Shown here: positions 9,367 through 16,700 of the stretch, piece by piece
Position numbering within the stretch: position 1 is the stretch's first letter
Layout of the letters: the number at the start of each line of letters is the position of its first letter
From: CAYOUV01 sp963790075
Lineage (GTDB): Bacteria > Chloroflexota > Anaerolineae > Anaerolineales > Villigracilaceae
Direction of reading: 5' to 3'
Length of the DNA: 64,000 nucleotides
Assembly (NCBI GenBank): GCA_963790075.1
Contig: CAWBNG010000004.1
Coordinates: forward strand, 124,001 to 188,000
Translations under genes and position numbers: made by a program
The notes under the pieces: generated by a model
Told to the model about the DNA's origin: nothing
Seen by the model: the letters and a program-made list of their open reading frames with translations, nothing else
Databases searched by the model: none

Positions 9367-9408
9367 AAAAGTGACCGGCATTGCATAAGTCCGGTCACTT
9401 TTGTTTTT
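9367..9408. terminator. Rho-independent terminator, bidirectional
   Basis: A 12-bp perfect stem, AAAAGTGACCGG with CCGGTCACTTTT, encloses a 12-base loop and is followed by GTTTTTTA. It separates the plus-strand GT-C-like gene from the converging minus-strand gene at 9416. The A-run on the left arm makes it usable from both sides. Confidence 0.9.
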
Positions 9409-9415
9409 TAAATAG

Positions 9416-9643
9416 TTATTTGACTTTCCAAGCCATCTTCATATAAACATCTCCTTGCTCTAATTCATCCAGCATCTGGTTCAGGCGTTTTTCCTGCGTC
9501 TCGGGGCGTTTGGCGCGTGTGATCCAGCCGACGTAATCGTTCTGCTGGTAAGGCGGACGGGCGTGGTAGACCGCCATCAACTTGCGAGACTCGAGCGCTT
9601 CACGGATGAAGTTGGGCATGGGGTAGCGGGGGCGAGGGGGCAT
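9416..9643 (-). CDS. YdeI/OmpD-associated (OmdA-like) small protein
   Basis: A 75-residue protein. 'VGWITRAKRPETQEKRLNQM' is the conserved helix of the OmdA/YdeI family (typically 'W..AK..eTR.rRi'), and the preceding 'PNFIREALESRKLM' fits the start of that domain. The start at 9643 is preferred to an upstream in-frame one because AAGGAGAATGCT precedes it directly. OmdA-domain proteins are linked in the literature to bacteriocin or antibiotic tolerance, with no known reaction. It is shorter than many family members, which carry an extra N-terminal domain. Confidence 0.7.
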   Translation of the reverse strand: MPPRPRYPMPNFIREALESRKLMAVYHARPPYQQNDYVGWITRAKRPETQEKRLNQMLDELEQGDVYMKMAWKVK

Positions 9644-9666
9644 AGCATTCTCCTTTTCCTGTGACT

Positions 9667-9843
9667 TTATCCCAAGCGGTTGATGCCGTCGAAGGTAGCG
9701 ATTTTGTAGCACTTAGCCAGGGTGGGATGGTTGAAGGCGTTGTTGATGAAATGTTTTCCCTGTCCGCTGAAGGTCATGACCGCCTGACCGATGTGCAGCA
9801 GTTCGCTGGTGCTTTGGCCCAGGATAATGTATGGACTGGTCAT
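9667..9843 (-). pseudogene. C-terminal fragment of a soluble pyridine nucleotide transhydrogenase (sthA-like)
   Basis: The minus strand reads 58 codons beginning 'MTSPYIILGQSTSELLHIGQ' and ending 'YKIATFDGINRLG' before a stop. From memory, the C-terminus of E. coli SthA has the same pattern: 'AAEIIHIGQAIM', then '..F.N..FN.PT.AE.Y..A...G.NRL'. Only this last segment of a protein of roughly 465 residues survives. Upstream in the same frame there are 12 unrelated codons and then a stop. A plus-strand frame over the same bases (9661-9846) is a shadow. The fragment has no clear ribosome-binding site. Confidence 0.65.
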
Positions 9844-9912
9844 TAATGCCCACCCGTAGATATGCCAGGGTGGGTATTTTTACTCCCATATATACCCTAT
9901 TTCAGGCCAGTA

Positions 9913-9965
9913 CTGGTCATTCCTGGAGCGACATTATGACCAGATGTAATTTTCGAAATGGTCAT
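9913..9965 (+). promoter_or_regulatory. Candidate operator: inverted plus direct TGGTCAT repeats
   Basis: CTGGTCAT at 9913-9920 and its exact complement ATGACCAG at 9936-9943 form an 8-bp inverted repeat with a 15-base spacer. A further TGGTCAT lies at 9959-9965, so element starts are spaced 22 and 23 bases, close to two helical turns. The cluster ends about 100 bases before the mraZ-like start. MraZ proteins bind tandem direct repeats in their own promoters, so self-regulation is plausible, but these boxes differ from the described TGGGN-type sites. Confidence 0.4.
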
Positions 9966-10067
9966 TATTCCTTGTAAGCGAAACCAAGCTTTGAGCATTT
10001 CGCCAAAATGAGAAAATCCTTAGAATGGTATCAACCTTGAACTTATCTTATTCGGCAGAGCACATCG

Positions 10068-10529
10068 ATGAAGAAACGAGAATACAGACAAATGTTCCTT
10101 GGACAGTACCACTCCTCGATAGATAGCAAAAGCCGTTTGACGATCCCCGCCCGATTCCATCAGGAATTGGCTAATGGCGCATATGTTTCACAAGGATTTG
10201 ACCGCAACCTGATTGTCCTGCCTACGAGGACTTTTGAAGAAATCTATCAACGCGTCGTCTCCATGAATATCGCCGATCCGCTTGCGAGGTTACTTCTTCG
10301 CATGATTTTGGGGACTGCTTCTGAATTAGAACTGGATACGAAAGGCAACTTCTTGGTCCCGAAAAAATTACGGGAATTTGCTGGTCTGATCGACGAGGCA
10401 GTCCTGGTCGGTCAGGGTGATTATTTGGAACTTTGGGCGCCCGAGTTGTGGAGCCAGCAGGAGATCCATCTTCAAAATGTTGAGAACAACGCTCAGCAAT
10501 TTGCAGCGCTGGATCTTGCCAGACATTGA
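10068..10529 (+). CDS. MraZ-like transcriptional regulator (orphan, not in a dcw cluster)
   Basis: A 153-residue protein with the two tandem SpoVT/AbrB-like MraZ motifs: 'MFLGQYHSSIDSKSRLTIPA' near the N-terminus and 'ELDTKGNFLVPKKLREFAGL' in the second half. MraZ is a ring-forming DNA-binding regulator normally encoded first in the division and cell-wall cluster before rsmH. Here it is followed by an ATPase and TPR genes, so it is a paralogue with a different job, or a mis-sited regulator. The ATG at 10092, which gives the canonical 'MFLG' start, may be the true one; neither start has a strong ribosome-binding site. Its stop region overlaps a possible upstream start of the ATPase. Confidence 0.85.
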   Translation: MKKREYRQMFLGQYHSSIDSKSRLTIPARFHQELANGAYVSQGFDRNLIVLPTRTFEEIYQRVVSMNIADPLARLLLRMILGTASELELDTKGNFLVPKKLREFAGLIDEAVLVGQGDYLELWAPELWSQQEIHLQNVENNAQQFAALDLARH

Positions 10530-10561
10530 TTTGGGACCGCACAGAAAAACAAGAGGAAATC

Positions 10562-11821
10562 ATGAGTATCTTCGATTATACATTGGCAAAAGATTTTGAC
10601 CGAGCATGGTTGAACTTCGAATTGGATCTGCCACTCAAGCCAGGTGAGAATGGAGAACCTAATCCATTCTATATTGATCGACCGGGGAACCCAATTGCGG
10701 AATTGATCGATGCACTCCTGGCTCCTTTTTATCGTCCCCCGAAATTCTTCTTCTCCGGACATCGTGGCTGCGGCAAATCGACCGAATTGCTGCATCTCTT
10801 GGCCCACCCGGAAATCCAGAAAAAATACTGGCCGATCAACTTCAGCATCCGCGAAGAAGCCGACGTAATCGACCTGGATTTTCGCGATGTGCTGCTGGCT
10901 ATCGGTGGTCGCATGTACCGCGAGTATCGCAAGGCCGGTGGCGACCTGCCCGAACAACTATTGAAAGAACTTAATAGCTGGCGCGGCAAAGTCGAGAAGC
11001 AGGTCCAGACCGTCCAGGCCGGACGGACCTCGACCGAGGTTGGCGCCAATCTGGATTATTTCTTCGCCAACGCTGGCCTGAAAATGAAGCTGGAACCAGC
11101 CACCCGGATTGAAATCAGGCAGGTGCTGGATAACGATATCACTGGTTTGATTGCGGTGATCAATAACATTGCTGCGGCGATCTACAGCAAAGAACGAAGA
11201 ATCCCGCTGATCCTGATCGACGACATGGATAAGCCTGAACTGGAAACCGCCAGGGCTATTTTCCACGACCGGCGCGAAATCATGATGCAGCCGAACTGTG
11301 CCATCGTCTATACCGTCTCGAGCGCACTGTTCTACAGCAAGGAATTTGATGCGATTCGTGACCAGGCGATTTTCCTGCCCAATATCAAACTGCACCCCCC
11401 GTTGGACGCCGAGCAGCATTATCCGGAAGGATATGACACCTTGCAGCGCTTCGTCCACACCCGCATGGATCCGGAATTGATCGACCCGCAGGCTTTGGAC
11501 GATACGATCACTTACAGCGGTGGTGTCTTCCGTGAGATGGCTCGCATCATGCGTACTGCTATTGGCCGCAGCAGAAGGCGGGAAGCCACCCGATTGGAAG
11601 TGGAAGATGTTGAATGGGCCTCTACAGAAATCCGCAACGAATACCGGCGAATTCTGGATAAGGAAGACCTTAAGTATTTGAAACGCGTTCATACGACCAA
11701 TCGCCTGGAGTACAACGATCGCCTGAGGCCGCTGCTGCAGTTATTAGCGATATTGGAATATCGAAACGGCGAAAATTGGTGCGATATCCATCCAGTTCTA
11801 AGGAAATTACTAGATGAATAG
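10562..11821 (+). CDS. P-loop ATPase (AAA/ORC-like) of the TPR module
   Basis: A 419-residue protein. Walker A is 'SGHRGCGKST' near residue 68 and Walker B is 'IPLILIDDMDK' near residue 215. 'CAIVYTVSSALFYS' follows as a sensor-1-like strand, and 'YSGGVFREMARIM' resembles the sensor-2 helix of ORC/Cdc6 or STAND-type AAA proteins. The end ('LAILEYRNGENWCDIHPVLR') looks like a winged helix. The ATG at 10562 has GAGGAAATC just before it; an alternative ATG at 10526 overlaps the mraZ-like stop. The next TPR gene starts inside its 3' end, so ATPase and TPR protein are co-translated and probably form one machine. The function is unknown; such pairs are frequent in signalling or conflict systems. 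Confidence 0.75.
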   Translation: MSIFDYTLAKDFDRAWLNFELDLPLKPGENGEPNPFYIDRPGNPIAELIDALLAPFYRPPKFFFSGHRGCGKSTELLHLLAHPEIQKKYWPINFSIREEADVIDLDFRDVLLAIGGRMYREYRKAGGDLPEQLLKELNSWRGKVEKQVQTVQAGRTSTEVGANLDYFFANAGLKMKLEPATRIEIRQVLDNDITGLIAVINNIAAAIYSKERRIPLILIDDMDKPELETARAIFHDRREIMMQPNCAIVYTVSSALFYSKEFDAIRDQAIFLPNIKLHPPLDAEQHYPEGYDTLQRFVHTRMDPELIDPQALDDTITYSGGVFREMARIMRTAIGRSRRREATRLEVEDVEWASTEIRNEYRRILDKEDLKYLKRVHTTNRLEYNDRLRPLLQLLAILEYRNGENWCDIHPVLRKLLDE

Positions 11822-14294
11822 CGAAAACATGAATACCCTTTCCAGCCTGGAACCATTTGAGGACCGAATAGACATTTTGTTTCGGGAGCTTGAACTGGCT
11901 GTCAATTGGGATCGCCCCTCGATTTTGTTGGCAATTTACGGTTCCGACTATATTCGCTCGGATGCCGTTCATGCTTTGAAAAACCGTCTGAGCAGCATCG
12001 GCCAGGACACCGTTCACCTCAATATTCGAAGTGCTGAACACTTCGACATCCCAGCCCATTTTGCAGCCCCGGAATTGTGGGAAAAATCAATCTATTTTGT
12101 CAGTGGATTAGGAAGTGTTTCGAGCAATTCTCGCGCCAATGCCTATACCTCCCTCAGTCGCGGACGGGAATTCTTTATCGACAACAAGATTCGAATAGTG
12201 ATCTGGTTGACCGAGGATGAAGCCATCAACCTGGCTCACTGCGCTCCGGATTATTGGGCTTATCGCCATCGCGTGATCGAGTTCACTGAGTCGCCCAAGC
12301 CGGAACAAATCCTGTCTCGTGCACTGGAATTTGCCTGGCAGGGTATTGGAGAATATACAGATTCTCTGGAAGACACCGATGCTCAAATCATATTGCGTGA
12401 GGCGATGCTTGCCGATCTGCCCGATCAAGATGAAGTAACTGCGATCCGCGCAAATCTGTTGTTGACCTTGGGCATTCTGCATTGGCGCAAAGGCGAGTTT
12501 GAAAAGGCGGACAAGTTCCTGCAGACCGCATTTCAGGCTGCCGCTAAGATGGAAGATAACTGGTTCAAAGCTGAATGCTCCAACGCGATCGCGTTGGTTA
12601 AATCAGATCTGGGTATGGTCGAGGAGGCGATTGATGCATACAAATACGCCATTCGCCTGGCTCCCGACCAGATTTTCCCCTGGAACAATCTGGGAAACCT
12701 GTGTATCAAGCTTGATAGATTCGATGATGCGTTTTCTGCATTTGAAAAGGCAATCGAACACAATCCCTGTGATGCTGTCAGTTGGAATGGTCTGGGAAAT
12801 CTATATCAAAAATTGAAGCGGGAGGACGATGCGATTGCGGCTTACCACAAGGCGATTGAATATTCGTCAGATTTCGCGAGTCCCTGGAACGGTATTGGCA
12901 GCGTCCTTTATGAAACTGGACAATTCGAAGATGCCATTCGCGTTTATCAAAAAGCGATTGAGGTGAACAATCGATTTGCAGTAGCCTGGATCGGTTTGGG
13001 TGATGTATTCAAGCAGCAGAATCGCAATGGAAATGCAGCCCTAGCATACGAGAAAGCCCTTGAGATCGACCCTAAAAATGCTCTGGTTTGGCATGAGTTA
13101 GGCCGTATTTTCTATCGACTTGGCAAACTGGATGAGGCAAATCAGGCTTATAAGAACTCCACCCAATTAAATCCTGCTTCCGGTTGGTTATATGGGGATT
13201 TGGGACAATTATATGCGCGCCTGGATCAGCATCAGAACGCCATCACTCTATACCTCAAGAGCCTTGAAATGCTGACCGCTCCCGAAGACCAGGCAGTGAT
13301 GTGGAATCGATTGGGAAGTGTATACCGACAAATAAACGAATATGAAAAAGCCATTAGTGCTTACCAAACTGCTGACGAGTTGGATGGTGGCGAAAGCGTT
13401 TTCGATGAGAACTGGCTCGATATGGAGCCCATCGATGATAGCCAGGCACTCGTGGACGATGAATTTTCTGACTGGTTGAACGGTTTAACTGCGGATTACA
13501 GCGAAGAGAATTGTGAACCAGTCGAAACCATTCGACTTGGTGAACATAAACATGTAGAAGAAGATGACTACGCATTCGACGAACCGAGCGAACTCAAGCA
13601 AGAGGCTGCTCCGGCAGGAGGCACAGGACCGATAGCTGGCAGCGGACTGGCGATGGGAATGCAAGTTGTGGAGCAAGAAACCATGCTGGCGGAACTGGAA
13701 CCGAGCCAGGCTGAAGGTGCCCAGGAAATGGTGTGGACCGTTGCCGAAGAAGAGACAACTGAACAGCAGGGCGCCGAAGCAGATGATGACGAAGCGGAAG
13801 CTTCTGGAGAAAGCCCGGTAGAAGAGGTTGAGAGCGTACAAGCGAGTGCGGAAATAGATCCGGAAGGGCTGCCGTACCGAGGTGCAGCGGATCAAATGGA
13901 AGCCGAAACCGACTCGAAGAATGCGCACATCTGGAACGAACTGGGCAACATCTACTTCACGACGGGAGCGTATGAGCAGGCGGTCAAAGCCTACAAGAAC
14001 GCGATCCAGTTGGACGGGCGCTATGGCTGGCCGTATGGGAACCTGGGGCTGACGTATGCGCACCAGGGGCAATACGAAGAAGCGATCCCGTTGTACCAGC
14101 AGAGTCTGGAACTATTGAGCAGCGAGAAGGACCAGGCAGTCATGTGGAATCGGCTGGGGAACGCCTACCGGCGTTTGAATGACTATGAAAATGCTGCCAA
14201 AGCCTACCGCATGGCCGATGGGCTTGGACCAAATCAGATTTCCTTGTTGACTCGTGCGCGATTTAGTTTGTTGAGTAATTGCCATGTTGACTGA
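11814..14294 (+). CDS. TPR protein 1 with degenerate ATPase-like N-terminal domain
   Basis: An 826-residue protein that starts eight bases inside the ATPase gene. Residues 1-170 look like a P-loop-type alpha/beta domain without a Walker A motif; 'REFFIDNKIRIVIWLTEDEA' and 'APDYWAYRHRVIEF' are its best blocks. Residues about 200-525 are continuous TPRs, including 'FPWNNLGNLCIKLDRFDDAF' and 'WHELGRIFYRLGKLDEANQA'. An acidic linker and a last three-TPR block follow. Residues 595-804 are encoded by a 630-bp segment (13597-14226) identical, as far as I can read, to 15969-16598. The tail after the repeat (about 20 residues) is unlike its paralogues. It is likely the core scaffold of the module. Confidence 0.8.
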   Translation: MNSENMNTLSSLEPFEDRIDILFRELELAVNWDRPSILLAIYGSDYIRSDAVHALKNRLSSIGQDTVHLNIRSAEHFDIPAHFAAPELWEKSIYFVSGLGSVSSNSRANAYTSLSRGREFFIDNKIRIVIWLTEDEAINLAHCAPDYWAYRHRVIEFTESPKPEQILSRALEFAWQGIGEYTDSLEDTDAQIILREAMLADLPDQDEVTAIRANLLLTLGILHWRKGEFEKADKFLQTAFQAAAKMEDNWFKAECSNAIALVKSDLGMVEEAIDAYKYAIRLAPDQIFPWNNLGNLCIKLDRFDDAFSAFEKAIEHNPCDAVSWNGLGNLYQKLKREDDAIAAYHKAIEYSSDFASPWNGIGSVLYETGQFEDAIRVYQKAIEVNNRFAVAWIGLGDVFKQQNRNGNAALAYEKALEIDPKNALVWHELGRIFYRLGKLDEANQAYKNSTQLNPASGWLYGDLGQLYARLDQHQNAITLYLKSLEMLTAPEDQAVMWNRLGSVYRQINEYEKAISAYQTADELDGGESVFDENWLDMEPIDDSQALVDDEFSDWLNGLTADYSEENCEPVETIRLGEHKHVEEDDYAFDEPSELKQEAAPAGGTGPIAGSGLAMGMQVVEQETMLAELEPSQAEGAQEMVWTVAEEETTEQQGAEADDDEAEASGESPVEEVESVQASAEIDPEGLPYRGAADQMEAETDSKNAHIWNELGNIYFTTGAYEQAVKAYKNAIQLDGRYGWPYGNLGLTYAHQGQYEEAIPLYQQSLELLSSEKDQAVMWNRLGNAYRRLNDYENAAKAYRMADGLGPNQISLLTRARFSLLSNCHVD
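13597..14226 (+). repeat. 630-bp direct repeat, copy A
   Basis: This segment and 15969-16598 have the same sequence over 630 bp (210 codons, in frame), at a constant offset of 2,372 bases. It covers an acidic linker and a three-TPR block. The first differing base on the left is A versus C at 13596/15968, and on the right G versus A at 14227/16599. Such identity between otherwise diverged paralogues indicates recent gene conversion or duplication, or an assembly collapse. Confidence 0.9.
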
Positions 14295-14335
14295 AATCAT
14301 CGTTTCACCTCAATTGTACATAACAGGAGGATACA

Positions 14336-16621
14336 ATGAGCGAGCTTGAACTCTGGCATGAACTGGGCAATATTTACTTTAATGTCGGTGATTACGATAA
14401 GGCGATTGACGCTTACGGCAAGGTCCTTAAGTTGGATCCCGGATTCGGTTGGCTGTATAGTAACCTGGGTCAAGCTTATGCCCATCAGGGACGCAATGCG
14501 GATGCCATTCCGTTGTATCGTAAGAGTCTTGAGTTGCTGGAGAACGACAAGGAAAAGGCTATTACCTGGAACCGCTTGGGGAACGCCTACCGGCGACTGA
14601 ATGACTACGAAAACGCTCTGGCCGCCTTCAAATTGGCTGACGAATTCAACCTTGACAGTTCTATTTTCAAGGATGATTCAGAGCAGGTCAATCAAGATTG
14701 GGGCACGGTCGAGATGTCCCCGGAGCTGTCTGATGCTGTCATGCAGTATAAGACCCAAATGCGGGTAATGAGGGAGACGCTTCAGTCCGAAATGGCTTCG
14801 CTCGAGAACGAGTTGGGAGCGGTTGATGAAGCCTCAGCCCTCGCTGAAGATCTGGCTGATGAATCGCTTTCAACAGGTGAACAGACCGAGACAATTGCGC
14901 CAGTCGCGGACGATTCCGAAGCGGCGCAGGCAGTTGAGCCTGAACCAACTGAAGCTGTTAGCGAAGATGTTGTGGCAGAAGCGTCCGCTTCCGATGAACT
15001 GGAAGAAGCTGTTGTCCTGGCCGCGGTTGAGCCTGAAGTGGTTGAAGTTGTCTCCGAAGAGGCAGTGACTGAAGCACCTGCCGCCGCAGATGCGGTTGAG
15101 CCCGAACCCGTTGTAGCTGTCGCAGAAGCCCCCGCCGTCGTGGAACCCGAAGAAGCCGTTGCAGCGCAGGCAATTGAGCCTGAACCAACTGAAGCTGTTA
15201 GCGAAGATGCTGTGGTTGATGCGCCCGCTTCCGATGAACTGGAAGAAGCCGTTGCCCCGGCTGCGGTTGAGCCTGAACCGGCTGAAGCTACCGTTGAAGA
15301 TGTTGTGGCTGAAGCACCTGCCGCCGAGGAATTGGAAGAGCCCGTAGCCACGGAGGAAGTTGAGTCTGAACCTGTGGAAAAAGCTGTGGCCGAAGCACAA
15401 GTTGCCGAGGAGCCGGGCGAAGCAGTTGTGCCTGAGCAAACCGAAGCTGCCGTGGAAGAAGCTGTGGCTGAAGCGCCTGCTGCCGAGGAACCCGAAGAAG
15501 CTGTTGCCCCGGCTGCGGTTGAGCTCGAACCTGTTGAAGTATCTGCCACCGAAGATGCCTTTGTGGAATCGCCCACCACGGATGCCCCGGTTGAAGCAGT
15601 TGCTCCAGATGTGGATGAGCCCGAATTGGTCCCGGTTGAAGGCAAATTGGAGGCCGAAGCGCTGACATCATCCGTAGAGTTGGAAGAGGTTGTCACTTTG
15701 GCTGAAGCTTCACCAGATTTGGCCGAAGAAGCAGAATCGAATGATCTGGAAGTAGGACTAAAAATGGATCTGCTCACTGCGGACCCCTATGACGCATTCA
15801 ACTTAATGTTGAAGGGTGGACTGGTTGAAGTGGAGGAAAAAATGGCTGCAAAGGTTGAAGGAAATGGGAACTTGCAGCCGGCAACGCTCCATGACAACAC
15901 AGCCACTCTCCCTGTCAGCGAGCGAGTAAATGGTGGTAGTTCTGCTGCTGGCGATGCAAAGGAAGATCAGCAAGAGGCTGCTCCGGCAGGAGGCACAGGA
16001 CCGATAGCTGGCAGCGGACTGGCGATGGGAATGCAAGTTGTGGAGCAAGAAACCATGCTGGCGGAACTGGAACCGAGCCAGGCTGAAGGTGCCCAGGAAA
16101 TGGTGTGGACCGTTGCCGAAGAAGAGACAACTGAACAGCAGGGCGCCGAAGCAGATGATGACGAAGCGGAAGCTTCTGGAGAAAGCCCGGTAGAAGAGGT
16201 TGAGAGCGTACAAGCGAGTGCGGAAATAGATCCGGAAGGGCTGCCGTACCGAGGTGCAGCGGATCAAATGGAAGCCGAAACCGACTCGAAGAATGCGCAC
16301 ATCTGGAACGAACTGGGCAACATCTACTTCACGACGGGAGCGTATGAGCAGGCGGTCAAAGCCTACAAGAACGCGATCCAGTTGGACGGGCGCTATGGCT
16401 GGCCGTATGGGAACCTGGGGCTGACGTATGCGCACCAGGGGCAATACGAAGAAGCGATCCCGTTGTACCAGCAGAGTCTGGAACTATTGAGCAGCGAGAA
16501 GGACCAGGCAGTCATGTGGAATCGGCTGGGGAACGCCTACCGGCGTTTGAATGACTATGAAAATGCTGCCAAAGCCTACCGCATGGCCGATGGGCTTGAT
16601 ACTAAAACGTCGCGAAGCTGA
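14336..16621 (+). CDS. TPR protein 2, dumbbell architecture with long acidic linker
   Basis: A 761-residue protein with a strong AGGAGG ribosome-binding site. Residues 1-105 form a three-TPR block ('LWHELGNIYFNVGDYDKAID', 'GWLYSNLGQAYAHQGRNADA', 'WNRLGNAYRRLNDYENALAA'). Residues about 180-540 are a low-complexity linker dominated by Glu, Ala, Val and Pro, with repeats of the type 'EPEPTEAVSEDVVAEA'. The C-terminal 210 residues come from the 630-bp repeat and end in another three-TPR block. No signal peptide or membrane segment is seen. The strongly negative linker should be extended or disordered, so the protein would tether two binding heads. Confidence 0.8.
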   Translation: MSELELWHELGNIYFNVGDYDKAIDAYGKVLKLDPGFGWLYSNLGQAYAHQGRNADAIPLYRKSLELLENDKEKAITWNRLGNAYRRLNDYENALAAFKLADEFNLDSSIFKDDSEQVNQDWGTVEMSPELSDAVMQYKTQMRVMRETLQSEMASLENELGAVDEASALAEDLADESLSTGEQTETIAPVADDSEAAQAVEPEPTEAVSEDVVAEASASDELEEAVVLAAVEPEVVEVVSEEAVTEAPAAADAVEPEPVVAVAEAPAVVEPEEAVAAQAIEPEPTEAVSEDAVVDAPASDELEEAVAPAAVEPEPAEATVEDVVAEAPAAEELEEPVATEEVESEPVEKAVAEAQVAEEPGEAVVPEQTEAAVEEAVAEAPAAEEPEEAVAPAAVELEPVEVSATEDAFVESPTTDAPVEAVAPDVDEPELVPVEGKLEAEALTSSVELEEVVTLAEASPDLAEEAESNDLEVGLKMDLLTADPYDAFNLMLKGGLVEVEEKMAAKVEGNGNLQPATLHDNTATLPVSERVNGGSSAAGDAKEDQQEAAPAGGTGPIAGSGLAMGMQVVEQETMLAELEPSQAEGAQEMVWTVAEEETTEQQGAEADDDEAEASGESPVEEVESVQASAEIDPEGLPYRGAADQMEAETDSKNAHIWNELGNIYFTTGAYEQAVKAYKNAIQLDGRYGWPYGNLGLTYAHQGQYEEAIPLYQQSLELLSSEKDQAVMWNRLGNAYRRLNDYENAAKAYRMADGLDTKTSRS
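15969..16598 (+). repeat. 630-bp direct repeat, copy B
   Basis: Second copy of the segment at 13597-14226. It encodes residues 545-754 of TPR protein 2. The long minus-strand open frames over both copies are identical shadows and are not separate genes. Confidence 0.9.
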
Positions 16622-16700
16622 TGAATATTAATTACTCGTTAGCATTTCCCATACTGAGTGAAACCTTTGTTTCACCATTTATGCATAGCAGGAGGATACA

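Larger units (their letters stand above)
9644..10067. other. 424-bp interval with a gene relic, hairpin and repeated TGGTCAT boxes
   Basis: Apart from the transhydrogenase fragment, the interval holds a stem-loop (arms 9846-9855 and 9868-9877, one G-U pair) followed by TTTTTA, which could terminate plus-strand transcription. It also holds a set of TGGTCAT elements (9837-9843, 9914-9920, 9959-9965, and inverted at 9936-9942) upstream of the mraZ-like gene. I see no other gene. Confidence 0.55.

Noticed and set aside
9661..9846. Plus-strand 61-codon frame
   Set aside because: The minus strand over the same bases matches the SthA C-terminus, so the plus frame is a shadow.
10068..10529. Start of a division and cell-wall (dcw) cluster
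   Set aside because: No rsmH, ftsL, pbp or mur genes follow; the next genes are an ATPase and TPR proteins.
13485..14072. Minus-strand open frame of 195 codons, also found at 15803-16444
   Set aside because: Both are antisense shadows of the 630-bp repeat, which explains why they look like a conserved pair.
14782..15777. Minus-strand open frame of 331 codons, Ser/Ala/Thr/Gly-rich
   Set aside because: It is the complement of the Glu/Ala/Val linker of TPR protein 2. The repeat composition keeps the frame open and no ribosome-binding site or family motif is present.
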